From: Trichomonas vaginalis G3
Taxonomy: Eukaryota > Parabasalia > Trichomonadida > Trichomonadidae
Direction: 5' to 3'
DNA length: 64,000 bases
Assembly: GCF_026262505.1 (NCBI RefSeq)
Contig: NC_067207.1
Coordinates: forward strand, 3,604,252-3,668,251
Shown here: positions 1 through 8,600 of the stretch, one piece after another
How the letters are laid out: each line of letters starts with the position of its first letter
How positions within the stretch are numbered: the first letter of the stretch is position 1
Program-made: the position numbers and the translations under genes
Notes under the pieces: model-generated
The model's database searches: none
Seen by the model: only the letters and a program-made list of their open reading frames with translations
Told to the model about the DNA's origin: nothing

Positions 1-632
1 TAATAGACAATTAAGCCGTACATGAAAGAATCAGCGCGAACTGTAATTGTTTGGTTGTGAATGACTTCTGGAGCTGCGTATCTTGCTGGAATGTGCATTG
101 TGTTGTTTGTCCAAGGTGCGCGCATTTGAATTGGCTGAGAAATTTCTTTATATGGTTTTGCAAATGTAAATAGACATAACTTAAGATTGAATTGTTTGTC
201 AAAGAAGATGGCTTCGGGACTGAGAGTCAAATAAGCAGTGTGGCAGTCTTCATTAAGAAATTGCATTGCAGAAGCTAATTGTTTTGATGCGAAAATAGCT
301 TCATCACGCGTAAAACATGGATCATTCGCTGATTGGAACTCAATGGGTTCCGAAGAAAAGGCAAGACTCTTCATATCTTCAGAAACTTCAAAAATCTTCA
401 AAATGTTCGGGTGCCGTACTTTCTGCTGAGCTTTAATCGAAGCTATAACATTTTCCATATAGTTATGTCGATCGTTTGTGTTTCTTTCTTTGGCTTTAAT
501 TTTTGGATAATCGAAAACCCATAGACAAACGTGTTGCTTTGTAGATTTCTGAACAGCACGCTTGATATCCCAATAACCTACTGTGAAAAGCGGTTGAATG
601 TTATCATAGTTAAGGGAAATTCCGCTTCCCAT
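1..632 (-). CDS. SCY1-like (SCYL2-type) pseudokinase, N-terminal part, runs off the window
   Basis: An open frame starts at the ATG at 630-632 and is still open at base 1, giving 210 residues. Its opening (MGSGISLNYDN...) and the following region (FTVGYWDIKRAVQKSTKQHVCLW) resemble SCYL-family proteins, which are kinase-fold scaffolds in clathrin and Golgi traffic. Kinase landmarks are degenerate: there is no glycine loop, the VAIK position reads CLWVF, and the catalytic-loop region reads LTLSPEAIFF instead of HRDxxxxN. Conserved non-catalytic text such as VRHPNILKIFEV and RYAAPEVI is kept. This supports a catalytically dead kinase fold. The family call is from recalled similarity; a divergent kinase of another family is possible. 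The C-terminal HEAT region expected for SCYL proteins would lie outside the window. Confidence 0.6.
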   Translation of the reverse strand, partial: MGSGISLNYDNIQPLFTVGYWDIKRAVQKSTKQHVCLWVFDYPKIKAKERNTNDRHNYMENVIASIKAQQKVRHPNILKIFEVSEDMKSLAFSSEPIEFQSANDPCFTRDEAIFASKQLASAMQFLNEDCHTAYLTLSPEAIFFDKQFNLKLCLFTFAKPYKEISQPIQMRAPWTNNTMHIPARYAAPEVIHNQTITVRADSFMYGLIVY

Positions 633-814
633 TCAAAAATTATATTTTTACCGCTGGAATTGATGAGCGAGAAAAATTGAAAAATGAAATGGAGAAAATC
701 ACTGCAAAAGTAATGAACTCAATATAAATCTAAAAATCGGAAATTGATCCATATATTTTTTTAGTTTGAAGGGGGAGTAAAATCCATTGAAATAAACAAA
801 AGTCGATTTTTGAT

Positions 815-821
815 AAAAAAA
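815..821 (-). terminator. RNA polymerase III oligo-T terminator of the tRNA gene
   Basis: Seven consecutive T on the minus strand start five bases past the tRNA 3' end, the usual Pol III stop signal. Confidence 0.7.
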
Positions 822-825
822 TTTT

Positions 826-896
826 GGTTACACCAGGAATCGAACCTGGATTTAGTGATTCAGAGTCCCCAGTGATAGCCATTACACTATGGAACC
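826..896 (-). tRNA. tRNA-Gln (anticodon CUG)
   Basis: Read on the minus strand, 71 nt form a cloverleaf. The 7-bp acceptor is GGTTCCA/TGTAACC, the D arm contains GTGTAATGGCTATCAC, the anticodon loop is CTCTGAA with anticodon CTG, and the T arm is a perfect CCAGG-TTCGATT-CCTGG. The 5' half closely matches eukaryotic tRNA-Gln. Two mispairs are visible: C5 opposite U68 in the acceptor, and a G-A pair in the anticodon stem, which also has a G-U pair. A run of seven T follows four bases downstream, as expected for RNA polymerase III termination. The gene may be active or a slightly decayed copy. Confidence 0.85.
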
Positions 897-1039
897 TTCA
901 CATTGACCTGTAAAAATTTTAAATACAAGTTAATTAATTCATTTCCAAGATCTGAAATCCGAATTTTTTCACCAAACCATTTTATTCAAAAAATAGGCAT
1001 TTGTAATTATAATTATATCAAATAGACTAACTTTATTAT

Positions 1040-2335
1040 TTAAACTCCACCCTTAAATGTGTGAACGCAGTCTTCAACTGCAGTGTATGTAGCAATTCCG
1101 GATGAAACAAATCCGAAAGTTACAAAGAGTAGTAGCAGTAAGTTTGTCGGATGATACCACTTCTTCTTTGACTGAACGATGTACAAAAGTGGTGGGAAGA
1201 AGAAGTTTGTGAGGCAACCACCAAATGCACCACCGATTTCAAGCGCTGGACGTACTTTAGGTAGTGCCATAGCGAGAACAAGTGGTGGGCCATCGGCGAT
1301 GAGTAAGCAAATGATACGGCGCTTCCAGTCCAAGTCGGCTGGATTATGAACTTTGTAAACAAGAGCTGAGATATCTGTAACGACTGCGATACCTACGACA
1401 GGGAATGAAGCGTTGACGACGAAGAAGAAGGTGGCGCGAACGACTTGAATTAAAATATCCTTGTTGTCGAAGGAACCGAAAATAATTTGTTCTGTATAAG
1501 CTCCGAACATAAGATAACCACAAACGGAAGGTACAAGAATGATGGTGAAGCATGTAAGGAATGCAGAACCCATGAGGAAGTATCTCTTCTTGATACTTGG
1601 ATCGAATGGGTTGAGAAGAGGTAAAACAATAGCCGGAAGGGCAAAAATCATAGCATAGATGGCAAGTGCATTGAAGAAGTTCAATCCCCAAATAGCACTT
1701 TCGCATGTAGGATTGAATCCTTGCTTTGGTAAGACGACAATAGCCTTGTAAACCATAACGCATGCAAAAACGGTAAGGAATAAAATAGCTATTGATGATG
1801 CTGTATTAAGGAAATCCATCTTCTTTGGAATTGTTAATGCAATTGGGAGAACCATGGCGTATCCGAATACAACGATAGCACGTCTCCATCCAGTGGTCCA
1901 AGCATCAGCATGAAGGAGTAAGAGCCATTTCTCGATTGTTTCAGAAGCAATAACTAAATAAGCAACTTGAGCCGAATAAGTGAAACAGAGCGTGAGAACG
2001 GATACGGCTGTGCCACCCCATTTACCCATGACTTTTGTGGCAATTTCGTTAATGGATTGGCCACCGGTGAAATTCTGTAAACGAATTACTAAAATGGAAG
2101 CAGCATATGAAAGCAAAGCAGTGCAAACCATAAGACCAATGCTAACAAATAATCCGCAAAGGGTAAAGGAGTTGGCTATACCAAGAATTTCGGCGCCGAC
2201 CAAAGTATTTAACAAGTTCATCATTGTAATAAAGCAAGATGCATATTTTGGCTTCTCTCCGACTTTGACCGTAGACATTGAAGCCTCGCTATTTTCAAAG
2301 GAGGAGTAAGTCCCAACATCTGGTGTCTCGTACAT
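1040..2335 (-). CDS. amino acid transporter, AAAP (amino acid/auxin permease) family
   Basis: The frame encodes 431 residues from an ATG at 2333-2335. After a short hydrophilic N-terminus, about eleven hydrophobic segments follow. The first contains the family-typical MMNLLNTLVGAEILGIA, in the position where AAAP proteins carry their substrate-binding unwound helix. Length and topology match eukaryotic vacuolar or plasma-membrane AAAP symporters, which move neutral or cationic amino acids with protons. The substrate cannot be read from sequence. The gene follows the tRNA on the same strand with an independent start. No clear Initiator was seen upstream. The gene looks intact. Confidence 0.85.
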   Translation of the reverse strand: MYETPDVGTYSSFENSEASMSTVKVGEKPKYASCFITMMNLLNTLVGAEILGIANSFTLCGLFVSIGLMVCTALLSYAASILVIRLQNFTGGQSINEIATKVMGKWGGTAVSVLTLCFTYSAQVAYLVIASETIEKWLLLLHADAWTTGWRRAIVVFGYAMVLPIALTIPKKMDFLNTASSIAILFLTVFACVMVYKAIVVLPKQGFNPTCESAIWGLNFFNALAIYAMIFALPAIVLPLLNPFDPSIKKRYFLMGSAFLTCFTIILVPSVCGYLMFGAYTEQIIFGSFDNKDILIQVVRATFFFVVNASFPVVGIAVVTDISALVYKVHNPADLDWKRRIICLLIADGPPLVLAMALPKVRPALEIGGAFGGCLTNFFFPPLLYIVQSKKKWYHPTNLLLLLFVTFGFVSSGIATYTAVEDCVHTFKGGV

Positions 2336-3481
2336 TTTTGCTTTTATCGTTCTATATTCAAATTAAATTTCAATGCAATCTGAAACAATAACTAATATTT
2401 TCATTCTTCTACATGTGATGGGAGTTTTTAAATAAATCGCATTTCAAAAATTTCGAACCGAAATCACGCCCAAATTATTAAATCTAATTGATAGTAATAT
2501 TTAGATAGTTTAAGATTGCGGTTAAACGTCTCAAATAAAAACGATAAAAAATTTCCAACCTTCCTTCATCTTGATTATACAAATAAAACTATTCATGATT
2601 TATAAATTTGAGAATTGAAAATCAAAAGTTCATGCTTTCTGACGGCAAAATGCCAGACCATCAGATCCATGTTTTTTGATCTCGACAATAGCAAGTAATA
2701 AATATAATTCTCTATTTCCAGACTTGTGGCCTTTATTATATGCATTTTTTTCATCGTAATTTTTCCATTTTGAACGAAATTCACCATTTTCCCTGCTCTA
2801 TTTGATTTTCGGCGAAATAAATCATCATACATTGGCATAAGTATATGTCTCCTTCGATGAAACTGCTATAAATTCATTGATTTTTTCATCAAGATTATCA
2901 ACCACTTCAAAAAGGCTTAAACATCATAAGTTTATTAATTCAACATAGCATCTTACAATGATCTGAGCACAATAATTATAAATATTTCTAATGTCAGCAA
3001 GTTTATATGTCCTCTTCTAATTCTATTTTCAGTTTTGTATTATTATTTTGTGCTTTTCTGCTTAAATTCGATAGGAAATGAATAGAACTACTTAATGAGA
3101 CTGACTTCATGATAATTCCTGAACAATAATGTTAGTCAGAATTTGAAATGGCCCCATTCGTATATTGAAGCTTCATTTATTATGTGATCTTCGTCCATAT
3201 CGACTCTTTCTTAAAGATGAAGGAAAAACAAGATTTGAGCATTGTAATGGCAAGTTTCCTGATTTATATAAAGAAATTCATGTCATACGTCAAGGAACTA
3301 GGATTGGAAGCATTGGAACAACAACGGCGGTGCCACCAGGAAGCTTTGTATTCAAATTTTTGATGGTAAATTTTTGATATAACCCCCAATTTGAATACTT
3401 AAGATTCTATTTGTACATGTTGAAAATAACTTTATCATATTGTTGTAAATAGAAATTCTTTACAAAATTAAAATTCTGCCA
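2336..3481. other. intergenic region, no convincing gene
   Basis: About 1.1 kb of AT-rich DNA separates the divergent transporter and ankyrin genes. It holds an 81-codon ATG frame on the minus strand (2593-2838) and an ATG-less 70-codon frame on the plus strand (3165-3377). The latter has rather protein-like composition but no recognised family and could be a gene relic. Nothing else was seen. Confidence 0.5.
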
Positions 3482-3487
3482 TCATTA
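3482..3487 (+). promoter_or_regulatory. Initiator-like element (TCATTA)
   Basis: TCATTA fits the trichomonad Initiator consensus TCA(+1)-Py-(T/A). Its A+1 at 3484 lies 12 nt before the ATG at 3496, the short leader typical of these organisms. Confidence 0.45.
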
Positions 3488-3495
3488 ATATTAAT

Positions 3496-4740
3496 ATGAA
3501 AAAATATGATTATGATGAGCTTATGGAGTTAACAAAAGAATATCGCGAGACATTTGATTCTCTGTACAAGCTACACACACAGAATGAGGGTGATATTGAT
3601 ATAATTTACCAACTTGTGGAAAATAATTTGATCAAAACAGAATATTTAACACCATCGGAAGTTTTACGCAAGATTTCGTTTATATCAATATGCAATAATC
3701 GCTACATTAAATCATATTGGATTCTTTTCAAAAAGATATTTGAAAAATATCATCCAAGAGAAGTTTCAGGAATTGAAATAATTTTCAATTATTTTGCGTA
3801 TAAGGAGTATGGAATCATTTTAGATAAATCTCAAAAGGAAGATATCAATTTTAAACAATATTCTTTGAATTTTCATGAAGAAGACCAAATCCTCAGATCA
3901 ATTGTCAATGATGATATAAAATCACTTATTCCTTTGATAGAGAATGATCCTACTTATTATTTTCCATTTGACCTGCTTCCAGATCGTGAATATTTTTATT
4001 CTCCTGATTCAATAACAATGCTATCAATAATTGAATTATGCTGTTACTATGGTGCAGTTGATTGTTTTAAGTTTTTAAGAACAAAATTCAATACACAAAT
4101 CACAAAACATTGTCTTTATTACTCATTTTTAAGTGGAAATCTTGATATCATGCATTTGTGCTTGAAAGAACAAAAACCCGACTATAAATGCATGAAATAC
4201 GCAATAATTTCGCGAAACATTGATTTCGTTTCATTTTTAATGAATGAGTACAACATAAATATCAATCTTGAATACTGTGTAGAGTATAATAATCTTCATG
4301 CTTTCTTTGTGCATTTAGATATATACAAAAAATTATATAAATGCTTTGTTTATTCCCCTCGTTTTGGTATTCCATCTCTTTGTGAATATTTCATTACGCG
4401 TGGTGTTGATGTCAAAGCAAGAGCTAAAAAAGGTATAGCAGCTCTCCATTCTGCAGCTTTAAATAAAAATAAAAGAACTGCAGAATTTCTTATTTCTCAT
4501 GGCGCAGATATTTTTGCAAAAGATAAAAAACTCAGAACTCCTTTTTATTATGCAGCATGTAATAATAATAAAGACACTGCCGAACTTCTCATCTATCCTC
4601 ATTGTAATGAGATGGATAAGTATCAAGAAAAACCAATTGATATTGCAATACAAAAGAATTACTCCGAAATTGTAAATCTTCTTATTTCGCACGGTATAAG
4701 GTCGCCAAAAAAAGTGCGGAAATTAAAAACCGCAGTTTGA
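3496..4740 (+). CDS. DUF3447/ankyrin-repeat protein, C-terminus cut by an inserted element
   Basis: The frame encodes 414 residues from the ATG at 3496, chosen for the Initiator just upstream. Residues about 1-130 are the helical N-terminal region shared with the ankyrin protein at 19.9-21.6 kb. A DUF3447-like segment follows (IELCCYYGAVDCFKFLRTKF, then repeated LNIMHLC/NIDFVSFL-type units). Three or four canonical ankyrin repeats end the frame (AALHSAALNKNKRTAEFLISHGAD and similar). Translation stops in a TGA that lies in the left arm of a 212-bp TIR element. Beyond that element, ankyrin repeats resume at 4913-5386. The host protein was therefore probably longer. The molecular partner is unknown; ankyrin solenoids generally bind proteins. 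Confidence 0.8.
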   Translation: MKKYDYDELMELTKEYRETFDSLYKLHTQNEGDIDIIYQLVENNLIKTEYLTPSEVLRKISFISICNNRYIKSYWILFKKIFEKYHPREVSGIEIIFNYFAYKEYGIILDKSQKEDINFKQYSLNFHEEDQILRSIVNDDIKSLIPLIENDPTYYFPFDLLPDREYFYSPDSITMLSIIELCCYYGAVDCFKFLRTKFNTQITKHCLYYSFLSGNLDIMHLCLKEQKPDYKCMKYAIISRNIDFVSFLMNEYNININLEYCVEYNNLHAFFVHLDIYKKLYKCFVYSPRFGIPSLCEYFITRGVDVKARAKKGIAALHSAALNKNKRTAEFLISHGADIFAKDKKLRTPFYYAACNNNKDTAELLIYPHCNEMDKYQEKPIDIAIQKNYSEIVNLLISHGIRSPKKVRKLKTAV

Positions 4741-4912
4741 GTACTTTCTGAGAGTCTGTTTGTCAGAAAGTATACATTTGTAAACTTTCTGACACTAAAA
4801 TTTTTTTGGTCCTTTCAAAGTTTTTGACAATGTCAAAAAGTATACATCGGGGCTCACAATTTTCCTCTCAAACGGCGGTTTTTTAAAAACGCTCAATTTT
4901 TCATCGACCTTA
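4697..4912. mobile_element. short TIR element (MITE-like, about 212 bp) with TA target duplication
   Basis: Left arm 4699-4741 and right arm 4867-4910 are imperfect inverted repeats of about 43 bp. Each begins AGGTCG, and their inner ends AAAAACCGCAGTTTGAG and CTCAAACGGCGGTTTTT pair almost fully. TA flanks both ends (4697-4698 and 4911-4912), the target-site pattern of Tc1/mariner-type elements. The interior holds no gene but has a second hairpin, TACTTTCTGA paired with TCAGAAAGTA (about 4742-4771). The element sits inside an ankyrin gene. The family is inferred from structure only. Confidence 0.65.
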
Positions 4913-5386
4913 ATTCAAATAAAACAAATTTATCTTTTCAAGGCGATATTTTACAATTCGATTGAAGTAACAGAACTTCTGATTTTAAATGGTGCAGATG
5001 TCAATGAAAAATATAAATCTGGAATAACACCACTTTATGAAGCAATAAAAATGTATGAAATAGAAATGGTCAAACTTCTTATTTTACATGGAGCGTATGT
5101 CAATGAAAAATGTACACTTGGAAAAACACCACTTCATGAAGCAATTACGAAAAATAGAGAAATTGTTGAAGTGCTTATTTCTCATGGATCAAATGTCAAT
5201 GCAAAAGATAATAATGGAGATACTCCATTATATTTGGCAGCACAATTGAGTAATAAAGAAATATTTGACCTCCTTATTTCATATGGTGCAGAAATGAGTT
5301 TATATGACAAAATGAATTTTTTATTCATGCGCCTTCTCAATTTAATTTCACTCTTGTATACTTTTTTATGCAGGTGGCTAAGATAA
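4913..5386 (+). pseudogene. ankyrin-repeat tail separated from the upstream ankyrin gene
   Basis: This open frame carries three to four further ankyrin units, for example EVTELLILNGADVNEK, EMVKLLILHGAYVNEK and EIVEVLISHGSNVNAK. It ends in a short hydrophobic tail (LLNLISLLYTFLCRWLR). The first in-frame ATG is at 5051, but homology clearly starts earlier, near 4946, so it does not look like an independent gene. Removing the 212-bp element and one TA (214 bp) places this frame in register with the gene at 3496. It is best read as the displaced 3' end of that host gene. Confidence 0.65.
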
Positions 5387-5634
5387 GATGATATTGCACA
5401 GATGATCAGAACACATTATGTGGATGGTCATATTATGCAATGAACAGAATGATTATGTGACATAAAAATTAATATTTCATTTTAAACATTGATATAATCT
5501 TTTACAGTGCGAAAATTGTTTTCTCTCATTAAATGTGTTCTATTTTAAAATGAAATTTCAGTTTTATCAATTCTCTTAGATTTTTTGTAAACACGTTTTT
5601 TTATAAAGAAGTCTAAATTTTTTTGTTTTTTTTT
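5387..5634. other. intergenic spacer before the dynein gene
   Basis: About 250 bp of AT-rich spacer. No Initiator match was found near the dynein start; a T-run immediately precedes its ATG. Confidence 0.4.
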
Positions 5635-8600
5635 ATGTCAATTCCTCCTCATGGGCCAGGAATGGACAGATCAAGAGAACTTAAAAGCAGACTAGTTCCA
5701 AGACAACAACTAATAAGTAAACCAGTTACGCTTGGATCTTGCTTTGGAACGAATAGACCAAAAACTCGAGCCGCAACTCGACCAGAAATTCAACAAAAAC
5801 CAATACATTCATCTCTACATACACCAAGAACACCAAAAAAGCTTGAACAGTTAGAACCTGAAATTTCATTAATCCCAGATAATTTCGAAGATCCTTTAGA
5901 GTTTATAAATTACGTCAAGAAATACAATATTACAAACAATTTCGTCTACTTATATCCGTCTAAGCTTATTGAGGATGAAAATCATCCAACAAGTTTGAAA
6001 ATTATTCCTCCAAGTCAAGTTAAGCGTAGCGAATTCTGGACTTTAAGTTTGAAAGGATTGACACATGTATGTGGTGATGAAGTTGATTTTCAGGAGTTAG
6101 ATGAATGGCTTGATGCAAATAAAAAGTTTGCAAAATTAATTCAACTTCCTTTCTTTAGATATCAACGTCAATGGCGTCACTTTAGAGCATGGAAGTCATT
6201 AGTACAAACATCTAAAGTAAAACACGCAAATATGATGCTAACTCAAAATTTATTCTTCACAGACTTGATTTTACGCGATGCTTTTCTAAAAGTCCAACGT
6301 AAACTTAGCGATTTACAGAACTTAAAACTGTTTTCACTTAGATCTACAGGAAAATACCGAATGAAAAATTTCATTGAAGACAATCATGAGCATTACAATA
6401 AAACTACTCAAATGTTTTCTGAACTGTACAACTATATTTGTCAAACCGTTAATGAAGCTTGTGAAAAAACCCGCGAATTACTTCATTCTCCAGAAAAATC
6501 AGGGAAAACAAAAGGAAGACCTCTCGAACTTTTAATGGAACACTACAAAAAGACACATTCTATCACCAAAGAAAAGGAAAATGAAAATAAAAATTCACTT
6601 GAATATACAAATCGCGCAAACTACAGAGCCACATGCAATAAATTAATTAGATTCATACATTTAATCGATTACGTTGTCATTTCAGCTCTAAGAAACCTTT
6701 GTTTCGATTCAACAATGACGTATTTAAGTATCTTCCAAATTTTACATGAAAGAGGCGCAAAAGACTTTGATTTTGTAGATCCTGAATATCAGAAACCAAT
6801 GAAACTCCCAATTGATTTCCAAAAATTTTACGATTTAGTTAAACAACGAACAAAAGAATTATTTGATACGCCAATCTTTTGGATTGATATGAGTTTTGAT
6901 GATACAATCAAGTGGAATCCAAATGAATCAGAAATCATTGAGAAATTGGACATTATAAGAAATGATTTTATTGATTTGTTGTTTAAAGTACCAAGATTAC
7001 TCACAAATCCATTGTTTGGAAGTATACTTGGCGAAATATATGGAGAAGATGCCCTCCATATCATTTCTATTCCGGATTTAGGCAGAATTATCTTTAATGA
7101 TTCAGTTTTCAAGACAATTACACAAGAGCAAGTCAATATTATTCATAGTGAATTTCACCTTCTCAATTTTTACAACGAAACTTTTTCAGAACCATTTTCA
7201 ATTTATAATAACGAGCAATCTATTGATTTAACCTTCTTAGATAATCCTAATCTAACTGCTAATAATGTTGCCGACAAAATTAAAGGCTTAAGAACAGAAG
7301 AAAAGTTTTTGAAATCAATTGTTGAATCTAAAAATGTCGGAATCTTCTATTGTGTTAGTACAGACATGAAGAAATCGTTAATTATGTCTCCAGGAGTCTG
7401 TATTAGATCGATTAAGCTCAGAATTCCTCATGTTATTGAAAGATATCTTGAAGAATTCAATAGACACATAAAAGAAGCTCACAGAGATCTTTCTATTATT
7501 GTTAATAACGTGCCTACATATGTAGAATTCATCGATGTTTCGAACAAATATAATTCATTAATAAATTCTTTTGTTGATGAACAGAACAACCTTCAGCAAT
7601 TCTTCCAACTTGCTCAGGATCAGTCAATTACCGTTAGTGAAGAAGATAAAGAGTTGTTTAATGACTTATCTCCAATTTTGGAACAAATTAAAGTTGTTTT
7701 GGCCAATTCTTCCAGCCAAATCCAGTCGCAAAAGGCATATTTCACGGTCCAACTCGATGAATATATCTCCAATTTGCATGAATCGATGAAATCTTACAAA
7801 GAACTTGAAACTAATCCGAAGCTTGAAGACCAAACAACAACCAACAATGAAGCTGCAGCTATTCTCGTTGTTTTGATCGCAAAAGCAAACGCTGCAAGAG
7901 ACCTTTCCAAGAAATACAACCTTTACAGACAAAAAATGGACTTAGCTCCTGTAGAATTCAATGATGTCAATGAACTATGCACTGATGTAGCCAACAAGCA
8001 ATTGCTCTGGGAGACAAAAACCCTCTGGGATTCGAGAATCAACCAATTATTCGTTATGAATTTCGTAAATATCGATCCAGATGCACTCAAAGATGAAATC
8101 AAGCAATTCAAAGATAACGCTTATAAGACTGCTAAAGCATTGATAGGCAACCAAGTCGCAGATACCTTAGTTACTGCAATTATTGACGTATCAAACTTGT
8201 TACCGGTCATTGCAGACTTAAAGAACCCAAGTTTCACGATCGAGCACAAGACTCTGATATCGAATCTTCTTGGAACAGACATTTTCTCCCACGATGTTTT
8301 CACATTACATAATTTGTTCGACATCCATGCTTTTAACTACGTTGAACAAATCCATGCCATATCAGTTCAAGCTACAAACGAGCGTATTTTGTTGGAAAAC
8401 ATCACAAAAGTCCAAAAAGACATCGATGCTTTGTATTTCGGATGTCATGCGGCCAAATGGCAAAAATCAAGCTACGAAATCTGCGAATTCAATGAAGTCA
8501 CAGAACAGCTTGAAAATGCCAAAGCTACGATTGATTCAGTCAGAGCTTCTCCATATGTTGCTCCTCTCAGACAAACAGCCGGGTCATGGAACAAAACGAT

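Noticed and set aside
2593-2838. 81-codon minus-strand ATG frame
   Set aside because: AT-rich composition, no homology, no Initiator match; likely chance.
3165-3377. 70-codon plus-strand frame with protein-like composition
   Set aside because: It has no ATG start and no recognised homology; recorded only as possible relic in the intergenic entry.
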